Made by a program: the position numbers and the translations under genes. Positions 1-9,944 of a stretch of 41,493 nt of DNA are shown one piece after another (the first letter of the stretch is position 1; each line of letters starts with the position of its first letter). Below the pieces are notes generated by a model that searched no databases, had not been told where the DNA came from, and was given only the letters and a program-made list of their open reading frames with translations. The DNA comes from Bradyrhizobium valentinum (GTDB lineage Bacteria > Pseudomonadota > Alphaproteobacteria > Rhizobiales > Xanthobacteraceae), in NCBI RefSeq assembly GCF_001440405.1, contig NZ_LLXX01000005.1, positions 1 to 41,493 of the forward strand. Direction: 5' to 3'.

Positions 1-2873
1 GGGCCACTCGCGGCGAGCCCGGTCGGCCTTCGAGGGCCGTCGCCGCGCCGTTGCCGGGTCCTGCGCCAACGAGCGCGCCGCCGTCGCCCTTCAACCCGCC
101 ATTTGCGCCGTTGTCGACGATCGGGAGCAGCCAGATCCAGACCGGCAGCAGCAACGGCGGATTCGGCAGCCTGTTCACCAACACGCCCGGCGCGACGTCC
201 GCGGGCCTTGCCACGGAATCGTCACGGCCCGTTCTGCGCGGTTTGACGGATGCAAAGGTCCGCATCCAGGAGAACGGCGTCGGCGCGGTCGACGTGTCCG
301 ACATCGCGCAGGACCACGCGGTGCCGATCGACCCTCTCGCAATCCAGAAGGTCGATATCGTTCGCGGACCGGGCGCGCTCCGCTTCGGTTCGCAAGCCGT
401 TGGCGGCGTCGTCGACGTCAACAACAACCGGATTCCGACCGCCGCGCCGCTCGGGGGAGTGGCCGCGGAACTGAGGTCGGGCGTGACCAGCGTCAACAGA
501 GGGTGGGAGAGCGGGCTCTTGCTGGATGCTGGTGGCCGCAACGCCGCCGTTCACGCCGACATCTACGGACGATCCTCCGGCGATTACAGCATCCCGAGTT
601 ATCCCTATCTCGTTCCGCCAATCCCTGCGCCTGCGTTTAACGGCAAGCAGCCGAATTCCGCTTCGCAAAGCGCAGGCGCGGCGATCGGTGGCTCCTGGCT
701 TTTCGACGGCGGTTATGCCGGCATCGCCGTCTCCCGTTTCACCAGCGACTACTACGTCCCCGGTATTGCGACCGCGGAAGCCCGCCAGCACAACGACCTC
801 GAGCAAACCAAGATCAGCTCAAAGGGCGAGTATCGTCCGGACGCCAGCGCGCTGGCGGCCGTCAGGTACTGGACCGGATATTCGGAGTACCGGCACGACG
901 AGACGGTGCTCGCCACGACCGGATTTCAGGAGATTACTGCCACCTTCAAGAACAAGCAGACTGAGGGCAAGCTCGAGTTCGAGTTGGCGCCGTTCGCTAC
1001 GCCGCTAGGTCCGCTGACCAGCATTGTCGGCGCGCAGGGCGCCTACCAGCAACTGGATACGGCTGGTCAGGCGATCTTGCTTCCGGCCCAGACAAGAACG
1101 GCGGCGGCGTACTTCCTCAATGAGGTCAGGCACACGGATACGCTGCGCACGCAGTTGGCGGGACGCATCGAGGGAGTCAATGTTGCGGGAACGGCATTCA
1201 CTTTCCCTCCGAATTTTCTTCCGCCTCCGGATGAGCCGGGCAGGGCTTCCGCCAAGCTCGACTTCATGCCGAAGAGCATCAGTTTCGGAATCATCAAGGA
1301 TCTTCCATCCTCGCTGGTCGCGAGCCTGACGCTCCAGCGTATCGAGCGTGCGCCGCGTCCTCTGGAGCTGTTCGCGCAAGGTCCCGACGGTTCGGAAAAG
1401 ACGTTCAAGATCGGCAACCCAAACCTCGGAATTGAAACCGCGCAGACGGCGGAAATCGGCCTGAAGCGCACGGATGGCGATTTCCGGTTTGTCGCGAATG
1501 CTTACTACACGGCCTACGACAAGTTCATTTTCTCGCGCGCCACCGGCATCCTTTGCCAGGAAACGTTTGCTTCGTGCGGAGCCGGCACCGATTACATCCA
1601 GGTCAATTACGATCAGCGCGACGCCACCTTCCGCGGCGGCGAACTGGCCTGGCAGTGGGACGCCGCACAACTCGCCAACGGCACCCTCGGCCTTGACGGT
1701 CAATATGATATCGTGCGGGCGACTTTCACCGACGGGAGCAACGTGCCGCGCATCCCCCCGATGCGCCTCGGCGGCGGGGTCTACTGGCGCAACGACAACT
1801 GGTTTGCGCGCGTCGGCTTGCTGCATGCGTTTGCGCAGAATGACATTCCGCAGTTCGACACGACTACCGCCGGATACGATCTGGTCAAGGTGCAGCTCGA
1901 ACATCGAAAGTTCTGGAAGGATTCGCCGTGGGGCGCGGTCGAGGTCGCGACCGGCCTGGTCGGCGACAATCTGCTCAACGCCAACATTCGCAACTCCGTC
2001 CAATTCCACAAGGACGAGATCCTGCAGCCCGGGCGGGGCTTCAAGCTGTTTCTCAACGTCAAATACGGTGTCGACCGGCCAAGCGGCCCGCCCGGCACCT
2101 GGATCGGCACGGCGAGACGGCCGGCCGGCAACGGCTACTACAAGAGCCCGGCGCTGGAGGCCACGGCCTGGAACTGGGCGGGCATCTATGCCGGCGGCAA
2201 TGTCGGATATCTGAGGGGCGAGGGCGTTACCAACGCTGCGTTCAACGATGTTGCAACCGGTGCCTCGCTTGCCGGAGCCCGCCTGTCGTCCACGCACGAC
2301 ACCGCGAGCTTTGGCGTTCAGTCCGGCTATAACTGGACATCGGGCCCGATTCTGGCCGGCATCGAGGGAGATTTTGAGTATCGCAACCAGCGCGGACACG
2401 GCGCCACCGCATGCCCCGGCAATGTCTGCAACGCCGCGTTGGCTCCGCTGGACGCAACCGTGAGGGCAAGCCTGGACTATCGCTTGGGGTGGGTGGCCTC
2501 GGTTCGCGGCCGCGTCGGAACGCTTGTGACGCCGGACCTGCTTGCCTACGCCACCGCGGGCGTTCCGTTCGGCAAGATCACGACGTCGACTTCCGTCGCG
2601 GGCTTCGACAACGCAGGTGCGGCTACGACGGCGTCTTTGGATCGGCACCTGTATCGATTCGGCTGGGCCGTGGGCGCCGGTTTCGAGGCGCGGCTGACCG
2701 GCAATTGGACCGGAAAGCTCGAATACCTTCACATGGATTTCGGTTCGGTGCGTTCGACGCCGTCTACGGCTGCCAATACAGCAGTTGCATTTGATGCCAA
2801 CACGCGGGTGACCAGCGACGGGGTCAGGATCGGAGTGAACTACAAGTTCGTCGGCAGCATCATCGTCGACTAA
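1..2873 (+). CDS. TonB-dependent receptor fused to opacity-type barrel, 5' partial
   Basis: This is an outer-membrane active transporter, and its 5' end lies outside the window because the frame is open back to base 3. Counting from the TTG at 51, residues about 30-130 form the plug. It contains RPVLRGL, a QENGVG segment, DHAVPIDP and the VDIVRGPGALRFGSQAVGG box typical of TonB receptors, and it most resembles the ZnuD/zinc-haem branch. Residues about 130-675 are the 22-strand barrel, ending near KLFLNVKYGV. After a Pro/Gly-rich linker, the segment from about WNWAGIYAGGNVGY (near 705) to the end is a second, opacity/Omp25-like 8-strand barrel. It closes with the typical VRIGVNYKF strand. Such surface porins are normally separate proteins. 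The convergent tonB-exbD-exbB operon probably energises it. The substrate is unknown; zinc or haem is only an inference from the plug. Confidence 0.88.
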   Translation, partial: ATRGEPGRPSRAVAAPLPGPAPTSAPPSPFNPPFAPLSTIGSSQIQTGSSNGGFGSLFTNTPGATSAGLATESSRPVLRGLTDAKVRIQENGVGAVDVSDIAQDHAVPIDPLAIQKVDIVRGPGALRFGSQAVGGVVDVNNNRIPTAAPLGGVAAELRSGVTSVNRGWESGLLLDAGGRNAAVHADIYGRSSGDYSIPSYPYLVPPIPAPAFNGKQPNSASQSAGAAIGGSWLFDGGYAGIAVSRFTSDYYVPGIATAEARQHNDLEQTKISSKGEYRPDASALAAVRYWTGYSEYRHDETVLATTGFQEITATFKNKQTEGKLEFELAPFATPLGPLTSIVGAQGAYQQLDTAGQAILLPAQTRTAAAYFLNEVRHTDTLRTQLAGRIEGVNVAGTAFTFPPNFLPPPDEPGRASAKLDFMPKSISFGIIKDLPSSLVASLTLQRIERAPRPLELFAQGPDGSEKTFKIGNPNLGIETAQTAEIGLKRTDGDFRFVANAYYTAYDKFIFSRATGILCQETFASCGAGTDYIQVNYDQRDATFRGGELAWQWDAAQLANGTLGLDGQYDIVRATFTDGSNVPRIPPMRLGGGVYWRNDNWFARVGLLHAFAQNDIPQFDTTTAGYDLVKVQLEHRKFWKDSPWGAVEVATGLVGDNLLNANIRNSVQFHKDEILQPGRGFKLFLNVKYGVDRPSGPPGTWIGTARRPAGNGYYKSPALEATAWNWAGIYAGGNVGYLRGEGVTNAAFNDVATGASLAGARLSSTHDTASFGVQSGYNWTSGPILAGIEGDFEYRNQRGHGATACPGNVCNAALAPLDATVRASLDYRLGWVASVRGRVGTLVTPDLLAYATAGVPFGKITTSTSVAGFDNAGAATTASLDRHLYRFGWAVGAGFEARLTGNWTGKLEYLHMDFGSVRSTPSTAANTAVAFDANTRVTSDGVRIGVNYKFVGSIIVD

Positions 2874-2913
2874 CCGTCGAAGCGATACTCCGCGACCAGA
2901 TCACCAGTGGGTT

Positions 2914-3666
2914 CTATTTGACGGTGAAGCGGATCGGCTGCCGCACGACAACGAAATCGCCGGAGAATGTTGCGGGTGGCGCAGGGAAGGGCTGGGCGCG
3001 CTTGAGGAGCGCAATGGCTTCCTCGTCAAGGGCGTTGGAGCCCGAACTTTGAGTCACGCGGGCATTGATCACCATACCCTTGCGATCAAGCGTGAACGAT
3101 ACCTGCGCGGTCCCTTGCTCGCGCCGCGACCGCGCGGCCTCCGGATATCGCTTGTTCTTTTCAACCAAGGCGAGGACCTGGGTTCGCCATGTCACCACGG
3201 CCTCCGAATTTTTGTCATTCGGCACGCCCTGGGTCGGCGCTACGGCTACCGGTGCGATACGTTCGTTGATCGCGTGAGGTGCGGAGGTGGTGGTTGCTGC
3301 CGCCTGCTGCTGCGGCACGTCAGGCTGCGGTTTGGTCTGCAGCGCCACGGCGGCGTCCGGATCGGGAGCGGCCGGCAACTCGGGTGTTTCGTCGGGCGGC
3401 GTCTCGTCGGGCTTCGCCACCGGCTGCGCCTCCGACATCATCTGTTCCGGACCGGGCGCGATGTCGGTCGGCGTGGTCGAGGGCGCTGCGGCCAACGGCG
3501 CCAGATCGACCACGATCGCGCCCGAAGGTTCGGCAGCCACGGTGTCGTCCTGAGAGCGCCAGGTGGCGAGCGTGGCGGTCAATCCGGCGTAGACGGACAG
3601 CACCGCAAGGCTACTGAACATCCAGCGTCGCAGGTCGGAACGATCTTCGGCCGCAAGCTCGATCAT
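2914..3666 (-). CDS. tonB: TonB energy-transducing protein
   Basis: TonB carries proton-motive energy from ExbB/ExbD to outer-membrane receptors. The 250-residue protein has a short cytoplasmic start, one membrane anchor at about residues 15-36, and a Pro/Ala-rich periplasmic spacer at about 45-155. The C-terminal TonB domain spans about 157-250, with NKRYPEAARSRREQGTAQV and VTQSSGSNALDEEAIALLKR. Its ATG overlaps the exbD stop by four bases (ATGA), so the two are translationally coupled. It ends 40 bases from the receptor gene on the opposite strand, a convergent arrangement that suggests a dedicated pair. Length and domain order are normal for the family. Confidence 0.93.
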   Translation of the reverse strand: MIELAAEDRSDLRRWMFSSLAVLSVYAGLTATLATWRSQDDTVAAEPSGAIVVDLAPLAAAPSTTPTDIAPGPEQMMSEAQPVAKPDETPPDETPELPAAPDPDAAVALQTKPQPDVPQQQAAATTTSAPHAINERIAPVAVAPTQGVPNDKNSEAVVTWRTQVLALVEKNKRYPEAARSRREQGTAQVSFTLDRKGMVINARVTQSSGSNALDEEAIALLKRAQPFPAPPATFSGDFVVVRQPIRFTVK

Positions 3667-4088
3667 AGCGGTGAGGCTTGCTCCATTCCGACCAGGGCGA
3701 CCTTGAGGTAGCCGGCGGTGCGCAGCATGTTCATGACCTGCATCACCTCGCCATACGGGACGAGCTTGTCGGCGCGCAGGAAAATACGGGTATCCTTCTG
3801 GCCGTTGGTGCTCGCATCGAGCGCGCCGGGCAGTGCGGCCCGGCCCACGGTCTCGTTGCCGACCGAAAGCGACAGGTCCGGCTTGACGGTCAGATAGACC
3901 GGCTTGTCGGGTCGCGGCTGCGGCTGCGCGTTCGACGCTGGAAGATCAACGGCGATATCGACGGTCGCAAGCGGGGCAGCGACCATGAAGATGATGAGCA
4001 GAACGAGAATGACGTCGATGAACGGCGTCACATTGATCTCATGGACTTCGGTGAGATCGCTATTGCCCTGGTTCAGACTGGCGGCCAT
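3663..4088 (-). CDS. exbD: ExbD biopolymer transport protein
   Basis: ExbD is the proton-channel and stator partner of ExbB in the TonB motor. The 141-residue protein has a short cytoplasmic N-terminus, then a single transmembrane helix starting at INVTPFIDVILVLLIIF. This helix carries the essential aspartate at residue 25, the same position as in E. coli ExbD. A periplasmic domain of normal size follows. It starts five bases after the exbB stop and overlaps tonB by four, so all three genes form one transcript. No truncation or odd residues are seen. Confidence 0.95.
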   Translation of the reverse strand: MAASLNQGNSDLTEVHEINVTPFIDVILVLLIIFMVAAPLATVDIAVDLPASNAQPQPRPDKPVYLTVKPDLSLSVGNETVGRAALPGALDASTNGQKDTRIFLRADKLVPYGEVMQVMNMLRTAGYLKVALVGMEQASPL

Positions 4089-4093
4089 GGCTG

Positions 4094-4918
4094 CTACTCC
4101 GCTGCTGCCAGATGTCGCCGTACCAGCATGGTGCCGCTGTCGAGGTCGCGCCCGACCAGCCGCATGATTTCCGCGGAGCCGTCTCCGAGCAGCGCCCGGT
4201 AGGAGGCGATCTGGCGCGCGAACAGATTGTAGATCACGACCGCGGGGATCGCAGCTACCAGTCCCAGCGCCGTCGCCAGCAACGCCTCGGCTATGCCGGG
4301 CGCGACCACGGCGAGATTGGTGGTTTGCGACTTCGAGATGCCGATAAAGCTGTTCATGATTCCCCAGACCGTCCCGAACAGCCCGACGAAGGGGCCGGTC
4401 GATCCGATGGTGGCAAGCACGCCGGTGCCGAGAGCCACCCGCCTGCTTGCCGCCGCCTCGATCTGCTGCAGCCGGGAGGCGATCCTCACTTTAATCCCTT
4501 CCTTGTCCATGCGGTCGGTGCTCAATCTGAGTTCGGTCATGGCGCCCTCGATCAACTGGGCAACCGTGCCGTCGCGGACTTGCCGCACGGCGTCGTCGAC
4601 GCCGCGGGCGCTGGCAAGCTCGCGCAAGGCGCTTCGGGCATTCCGCCGCGCCTTGATCAACTCGATCGTCTTTGCCAGCCACACCGTCCATGTCACGGCG
4701 GTCGCAAACACCAGGCCGATCATCACCGCTTTGACGACGATATCGGCCTGCATGAACATGCCCCAGGGACTGAGATCACGGGGGAGCATCGCGGCGGCGA
4801 CTGCGGTTCGTTCCGTTGCGTCCTGGGCCAAGGCTGGAAAGCACAACAGCCATAACGGAAATGAAAGAAGCGGAGCGCCGGGACGAAATTCACGTCGAAA
4901 TGCTTTCCAGGCTTGCAT
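4094..4918 (-). CDS. exbB: ExbB biopolymer transport protein (MotA/TolQ/ExbB family)
   Basis: ExbB forms the inner-membrane ring that couples proton flow to TonB. The 274-residue protein begins with a hydrophobic leader ending near PALAQ (about residues 15-32), as in the longer proteobacterial ExbB type. A first helix lies at about 61-82 and two more in the C-terminal half. The conserved core GSTGPFVGLFGTVWGIMNSF and the GIAEALLATALGL helix are present. It is first in the exbB-exbD-tonB operon and is divergent from ccmI. The 281-base spacer between them must hold both promoters. I saw no convincing Fur, Irr or Zur site there. Confidence 0.94.
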   Translation of the reverse strand: MQAWKAFRREFRPGAPLLSFPLWLLCFPALAQDATERTAVAAAMLPRDLSPWGMFMQADIVVKAVMIGLVFATAVTWTVWLAKTIELIKARRNARSALRELASARGVDDAVRQVRDGTVAQLIEGAMTELRLSTDRMDKEGIKVRIASRLQQIEAAASRRVALGTGVLATIGSTGPFVGLFGTVWGIMNSFIGISKSQTTNLAVVAPGIAEALLATALGLVAAIPAVVIYNLFARQIASYRALLGDGSAEIMRLVGRDLDSGTMLVRRHLAAAE

Positions 4919-5199
4919 CGGTTAACCTCTGAGGGGAATTAATGTCTGGACCTCATTTTGTAGCATCACCTACGTCTTGGTGTAAATACTAACGGGCGTG
5001 CCGTTCCTCCGTGTATGCTGGTTCCGGTGCAATTTAAGCGATCGTTTACCATGGGGACCTGCGGCGAAGCGGGCCCGACTGGGGATCTTTGTTCCGCCGG
5101 TTTTTCTGCCGCAATTGTCAATTGCCGGGCTTGCCGCCGGTGGTGTAAAGCGGCGCAGCGGCGCTCGCTGGATGCGCCGTTCCGCCCCCCGGGAACCGC

Positions 5200-6306
5200 T
5201 TGATGACACTGTGGTTTGTGTTCGCGCTGATGACGGTCGCGGCGATCTTCGCCGTGCTCTGGCCGTTGAGCCGCAACTCTTCTGCGCAGGCCGGCGGCAG
5301 TGAGGCCGCGGTCTACAAGGACCAGCTCGCCGAAATCGACCGCGATGTCGCCGCCGGGCTGATCGGCGTGTCCGAGGCCGAGGCCGCGCGTGTCGAAATC
5401 AGCCGCCGCCTGCTTGCCGCCGCGGACAGCCAGCACAATCTGCCGGCGCGGTCGAGCCTTGGGCTGCGCCGCGCCTCGGCCATCGTGGCGCTGGTGGGTC
5501 TGCCGATCGCGGCGGTGACGTTCTACTTGTCGCTCGGATCGCCTCAGCTCGGCGATTTTCCGCTTGTCTCGCGCACGCGTACGGCCGATGCCAATCAGCC
5601 GATCGACAACATGGTGGCGCAGGTCGAAGCACATCTGGAAAAGAACCCGACCGACGGCCGCGGCTGGACCGTGCTGGCGCCGGTGCTGGCGCGGCTTGGC
5701 CGTTACGACGATGCGGTCCGGGCCTACCGCAACGCCATCAACTATGCCGGCGATAGCGCCGATCACCGTTCCGATCTCGGCGAAGCGCTGGCGGCCGCGG
5801 CGGGCGGCGTCGTGACGGCGGAGGCCAAGGCCGAATTCGAGCGCGCGGTGGCGCAAAATGCCGATGGCCCCAAGGCAAATTATTTCCTTGGGCTCGCCGC
5901 CGAACAGGACGGCCGCCGGGCCGATGCCGCTGCGATCTGGCGTGGCTTGCTCGCCAAGGCGCCGGCCGACGCGCCATGGCGCCCGCTGATCGAGGCGGCG
6001 CTGGCGAGGGTCGGCGATCCTGCCGCGCCTGCGCTTTCCAACGATGCGATGGCCGCAGCCAAGGACATGAACGAGGCCGACCGCGGCGCCATGATCCGCG
6101 GTATGGTCGACCGGCTCGCGACCCGGCTGAAGCAGAACGGCGACGATGTCGAGGGATGGTTGCGGCTGATGCGGGCCTATATGGTGATGGGCGAACGCGA
6201 CAAGGCGGCGAGCGCGCTGACTGAGGCGCGCCAGGCGGTCGCCAACGATACCGAGCGCTTGCGCCAGCTCAATGAGGGCGTGAAGAATCTCGGGCTTGGT
6301 GGGTGA
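5200..6306 (+). CDS. ccmI: Cytochrome c biogenesis protein CcmI (CycH)
   Basis: CcmI is the apocytochrome chaperone of system I. It presents apocytochrome c to the CcmF/CcmH haem lyase at the periplasmic face. The 368-residue protein has an N-terminal helix (about residues 2-22), a cytoplasmic linker typical of the family ([16 protein letters not shown]), and a second helix at about 90-110. A periplasmic TPR-rich region follows (for example [20 protein letters not shown]). The first ATG of the MMTLWF start is used; the second ATG, one codon on, is equally possible. It is first of four genes in the order of the rhizobial cycHJKL operon, with ccmE starting 41 bases downstream. Confidence 0.93.
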   Translation: MMTLWFVFALMTVAAIFAVLWPLSRNSSAQAGGSEAAVYKDQLAEIDRDVAAGLIGVSEAEAARVEISRRLLAAADSQHNLPARSSLGLRRASAIVALVGLPIAAVTFYLSLGSPQLGDFPLVSRTRTADANQPIDNMVAQVEAHLEKNPTDGRGWTVLAPVLARLGRYDDAVRAYRNAINYAGDSADHRSDLGEALAAAAGGVVTAEAKAEFERAVAQNADGPKANYFLGLAAEQDGRRADAAAIWRGLLAKAPADAPWRPLIEAALARVGDPAAPALSNDAMAAAKDMNEADRGAMIRGMVDRLATRLKQNGDDVEGWLRLMRAYMVMGERDKAASALTEARQAVANDTERLRQLNEGVKNLGLGG

Positions 6307-6347
6307 GGCATGATGCCGGAACCCCAAGGCGAAGACAGAGGATAGAA

Positions 6348-6839
6348 ATGACGCGCAAGCAACGGCGTTTGACCATGATCGGCGGTTCGCTCGCGGTGCT
6401 GGCCATTGCCGCGGCGCTGGTCTTGAACGCCATGCGCGATTCCATCGTGTTCTTTTCCACGCCGACCATGGCGGCCGAGAAGCAGTTCCCGCCCGGCCAG
6501 CGGTTCCGCCTCGGCGGCCTGGTGCAGCCGGGCTCGCTGGTGCGCGGCGACAATCTCGCGGTCAATTTCAGCGTCGCCGACGGCAGCGCCACGCTGCCGG
6601 TGACCTACAAGGGAATTTTGCCGGACCTGTTCCGCGAAGGGCAGGGCGTCGTCGCCGAAGGCGCGCTGGATGCGTCCGGCGTGTTCAAGGCCGACACGGT
6701 GCTCGCCAAACATGACGAGACCTATATGCCCAAGGATGTCGCCGACGCCCTGAAGAAGCAGGGGCACTGGAAGGATGATTACGGCGCCAAGCCGGGCGCC
6801 ACAGCGGCGTCTGCGCCGGTCCAGGGGACTTCGAAGTGA
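6348..6839 (+). CDS. ccmE: Haem chaperone CcmE (CycJ)
   Basis: CcmE binds haem covalently in the periplasm and hands it to the CcmF/CcmH lyase. The 163-residue protein has one N-terminal anchor (about residues 9-28) and then the OB-fold. The haem-binding motif [10 protein letters not shown] gives His122 and Tyr126. A GTG at 6303 also opens this frame, but the ATG at 6348 yields the canonical MTRKQRR start and sits behind the purine-rich GACAGAGGATAGAA. Its stop overlaps the ccmF start by four bases, so the two are coupled. Confidence 0.95.
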   Translation: MTRKQRRLTMIGGSLAVLAIAAALVLNAMRDSIVFFSTPTMAAEKQFPPGQRFRLGGLVQPGSLVRGDNLAVNFSVADGSATLPVTYKGILPDLFREGQGVVAEGALDASGVFKADTVLAKHDETYMPKDVADALKKQGHWKDDYGAKPGATAASAPVQGTSK

Positions 6840-8818
6840 TCGCGGAAGCCGGGCATTATGCGCTGGTGCTGGCGCTCGCGCTGGCGCTGATCCAGTCCAC
6901 CGTGCCGATGCTGGGCGCGCGCTGGGGCGATCAGGCCTTGATGAATGTCGCGCGCTCCACCGCGCTCGCGCAATTGCTGTTCGCTGGCGCGTCGTTCACG
7001 GCGCTGACGATGCTGCACGTCACATCGGATTTCTCCGTCGTCAACGTATTCGAGAATTCGCACTCGATGAAGCCGCTGCTCTACAAGATCACCGGCGTGT
7101 GGGGCAATCACGAAGGATCGATGCTGCTGTGGGTATTGATCCTGGCGCTGTTCGGCGGCCTCGTCGCCGCCTTCGGCAACAACTTGCCGCTGTCGCTGCG
7201 CGCGCATGTGCTGGCGGTGCAGGGCTGGATCGCGGCAGCGTTCTATCTGTTCATCCTGGTCACCTCGAATCCGTTCCTGCGCATCGCGAGCCCCCCGATC
7301 GAGGGCCGCGACCTCAATCCGGTGCTGCAGGACATCGGCCTCGCCGTGCATCCGCCGATGCTCTATCTCGGCTATGTCGGGTTCTCGATCTCGTTTTCCT
7401 TTGCGGTTGCCGCCCTCATCGAAGGCCGCATCGACGCCGCCTGGGCGCGCTGGGTGCGGCCGTGGACATTGGTTGCGTGGATCTTCCTTACCCTCGGCAT
7501 CGCCATGGGTTCATACTGGGCCTATTACGAACTCGGCTGGGGCGGCTGGTGGTTCTGGGACCCGGTGGAGAACGCCTCGCTGATGCCCTGGCTGGCCGGC
7601 ACCGCGCTGCTGCATTCCGCGGTGGTGATGGAAAAGCGCAATGCGCTGAAGGTCTGGACCATCCTGTTGTCGATCCTGACTTTCTCGCTGTCGCTGCTCG
7701 GCACCTTCCTGGTGCGATCGGGCGTCCTGACCTCCGTACATGCATTCGCGACCGACCCGGCGCGCGGCGTGTTCATCCTGTTGATCCTCTGCCTGTTCAT
7801 CGGCGGCAGTCTTTTGCTGTACGCCTGGCGCGCGTCGACGCTGAAGCAGGGCGGACTGTTCGCGCCGATCTCGCGCGAAGGCGCGCTGGTGCTCAACAAT
7901 CTCTTTCTCACCACCGCATGCGCGACCGTGTTCATTGGAACGCTGTATCCGCTGGCGCTGGAGGTTGTGACTGGCGACAAGATTTCGGTCGGTGCGCCAT
8001 TCTTCAACCTGACCTTCGGGCCTCTGTTCGTGCCGCTATTGGCCGCGATGCCGTTCGGGCCGATGCTGGCGTGGAAGCGCGGCGACCTGCTCGGCGCGGC
8101 ACAGCGGCTGACGGCGGCGGGCATCGCAGCGCTGATCGTGATTGCGGTGCTGTGGGCGTGGACCTTTGGCGGAGCTACGTTCGCGCCGCTCGCGATCGGG
8201 CTTGCGGTATTCGTCGTCGCCGGCGCCGTGAGCGATCTCGCCGAACGCGTGGGCCTGTTCCGCATTCCCTTGACGATCGCGGTGGCTCGCGCGCGCGGAT
8301 TGCCGCGGGCTACCTGGGGCACGGCGTTCGCGCATGCCGGCATCGGCATCGCTCTGATCGGGATCGTCTGCGAAACCACCTGGAATACCGAATATATCGG
8401 CTCGATGAAGCCCGACCATGTCGCCAAGGTCGCCGGCTATCAGTTGAAGCTCGACGGCGTCACGCAGCGGCAGGGGCCGAATTTCCGCGAGATGATCGCG
8501 CAGTTCACGGTCAGCCGTGACGGCGAAACGCTGGAGGTGATGACGCCGTCGAAGCGCGACTTCACCACGCGGGGATCGTCGACTACGGAAGCCGCGTTGC
8601 TGACCCGCGGCGCCAGCCAGCTTTACGTTTCGCTCGGCGAGACCAATGCCGAGGGCGCCATCGCGGTGCGCATCTATCACAAGCCGCTGGTGCTGCTGAT
8701 CTGGTGGGGTCCGGTCCTGATGGCGTTCGGCGGCCTGCTGTCGCTGTCTGACCGCCGCCTGCGCGTCGGCGCGCCGAAGCCTGCCAAGGCTGCTCGCGCG
8801 CTGCAGCCGGCGGAGTGA
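6836..8818 (+). CDS. ccmF: Cytochrome c haem lyase subunit CcmF (CycK)
   Basis: CcmF is the large integral membrane part of the system I haem lyase and joins haem to CXXCH apocytochromes. The 660-residue protein has many hydrophobic helices. The WWD haem-handling signature [15 protein letters not shown] lies at about residues 234-248, with a conserved upstream [10 protein letters not shown] motif at about 87-96. The start is GTG, overlapping the ccmE stop (GTGA), which fixes it. Length is normal. The stop is followed after four bases by ccmH. Confidence 0.96.
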   Translation: MIAEAGHYALVLALALALIQSTVPMLGARWGDQALMNVARSTALAQLLFAGASFTALTMLHVTSDFSVVNVFENSHSMKPLLYKITGVWGNHEGSMLLWVLILALFGGLVAAFGNNLPLSLRAHVLAVQGWIAAAFYLFILVTSNPFLRIASPPIEGRDLNPVLQDIGLAVHPPMLYLGYVGFSISFSFAVAALIEGRIDAAWARWVRPWTLVAWIFLTLGIAMGSYWAYYELGWGGWWFWDPVENASLMPWLAGTALLHSAVVMEKRNALKVWTILLSILTFSLSLLGTFLVRSGVLTSVHAFATDPARGVFILLILCLFIGGSLLLYAWRASTLKQGGLFAPISREGALVLNNLFLTTACATVFIGTLYPLALEVVTGDKISVGAPFFNLTFGPLFVPLLAAMPFGPMLAWKRGDLLGAAQRLTAAGIAALIVIAVLWAWTFGGATFAPLAIGLAVFVVAGAVSDLAERVGLFRIPLTIAVARARGLPRATWGTAFAHAGIGIALIGIVCETTWNTEYIGSMKPDHVAKVAGYQLKLDGVTQRQGPNFREMIAQFTVSRDGETLEVMTPSKRDFTTRGSSTTEAALLTRGASQLYVSLGETNAEGAIAVRIYHKPLVLLIWWGPVLMAFGGLLSLSDRRLRVGAPKPAKAARALQPAE

Positions 8819-8822
8819 GCCG

Positions 8823-9320
8823 TTGAAGAAGCTCCTCGCCAGCATCTTCGTTGCCGCCGTGATGTCGGGCGCGCCGGCCGCTTACGCCGTGCAGCCTGAC
8901 GAGATCATGTCGGACCCTGCGAAGGAAGCCCGCGCGCGCGATCTGTCGCGTGAGCTGCGTTGCATGGTGTGTCAGAACCAGTCGATCGACGATTCCGATG
9001 CGCCGCTGGCGCGCGACTTGCGGCTTCTGGTGCGCGAGCGCATCGCATCCGGCGACAGCGACAACCAGGTGATCGATTTTCTGGTGGCGCGCTATGGTGA
9101 GTTCGTGCTGTTGAAGCCGCGCTTCACGCCGCACACGTTATTGCTGTGGCTGCTGCCGCCGCTCGCATTGGCCGGCGGCGGAGTGGCGCTCTGGCTCTAC
9201 AGCCGCCGCCGAGTGAATGCAGGCAGCGCGGCCGATCCCGCGCGGCTGCACCTGACGGAAGAGGAAGAGGCGAGGCTGGAGCGCCTGCTCGCGGCCGATG
9301 CGCCGGACAAGCAACCCTAA
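8823..9320 (+). CDS. ccmH: Cytochrome c biogenesis protein CcmH (CycL)
   Basis: CcmH is the membrane-anchored thiol reductant of apocytochrome c in the haem lyase. The 165-residue protein has a signal sequence ending near AAYA (about residue 22). The catalytic motif LRCMVCQNQSI has Cys47 and Cys50, and a C-terminal helix spans about 103-124. It starts with TTG four bases after ccmF. This is the short CcmH form without the fused TPR half, matching the separate ccmI at the head of the operon. No ccmG follows. Confidence 0.94.
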   Translation: MKKLLASIFVAAVMSGAPAAYAVQPDEIMSDPAKEARARDLSRELRCMVCQNQSIDDSDAPLARDLRLLVRERIASGDSDNQVIDFLVARYGEFVLLKPRFTPHTLLLWLLPPLALAGGGVALWLYSRRRVNAGSAADPARLHLTEEEEARLERLLAADAPDKQP

Positions 9321-9399
9321 GCCCGCGCCATTGCAAGCGGACAGGTTTCCGCTATGACTCCCTCAGTTCAAAAACAAACAAAACTCAGGGGAACCGGAC

Positions 9400-9922
9400 A
9401 TGGCTCTTTCACTCTACGACGCCACCGTCGCGAATTATCTGCAGACGCTTGGCGCGGTCGGCGGCTTCCTCGATCGCAGCCTCAAGCATTTTCGCGATAA
9501 CAACATCGATCCGGAAACCATGGTCGAGGCGCGGCTGGCGCAGGATATGCTGCCGTTGCGTTTCCAGATCATCTCCGTCGCCCAACATTTCCCGCGGCGC
9601 CATCGAAGCCGTGCAGAGCGGAGAATTTCGTCCGCCCGCGTCAAAGACGCCGTACGATTATGCGGGGTTGCAGGCGCTGATCGCGCAAACCCGCGAGGCG
9701 CTGTCGGTATGGACGCCGGAAGCGGTCAACGCGCTCGGTGGCCGCGATGTCGTCTTTCACGTCGGCGAGCGCCAATTGCCGTTCACGGCGGAGGATTTCC
9801 TGATGTCGTTCTCGCTGCCCAATTTCTACTTCCACGCCACCACCGCCTACGACATCCTGCGCACCAACGGCGTGCCGCTCGGCAAACGGGATTTCATAGG
9901 CCGGCTCAAATTGAAGAGTTGA
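9400..9922 (+). pseudogene. DUF1993 family protein, frameshifted
   Basis: The ATG at 9400 follows a good ribosome-binding site (AGGGGAACCGGAC). It reads MALSLYDATVANYLQTLGAV and continues in the DUF1993 pattern to ISVAQHF. Near the TTTCCC run at 9588-9593 the family sequence moves into another frame. There it continues SRGAIEAVQSGEF to a normal end, FIGRLKLKS, at 9922. One extra T in that run explains the break; removing it would give about 174 residues, the usual family length. DUF1993 proteins are small helical proteins of unknown function, with a DinB-like fold suggested. It follows ccmH by 79 bases and may be separately transcribed. Confidence 0.85.
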
Positions 9923-9944
9923 GCGCGGTATCAGATGGTTGCTG

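Noticed and set aside
1005..2732. 575-residue open frame on the minus strand inside the receptor gene
   Set aside because: It is antisense to a well-supported receptor, with Arg/Ala-rich low-complexity sequence and no recognisable motif. Long antisense frames are expected at this GC content.
4966..6327. 453-residue minus-strand frame over ccmI
   Set aside because: It is a composition shadow rich in Arg, His, Gly and Gln with no domain. The plus-strand CcmI reading is complete and in operon order.
6775..8520. 581-residue plus-strand frame overlapping ccmF
   Set aside because: It reads the same DNA as ccmF in a different frame and is Arg/Ala-rich. The ccmF frame has the WWD signature.
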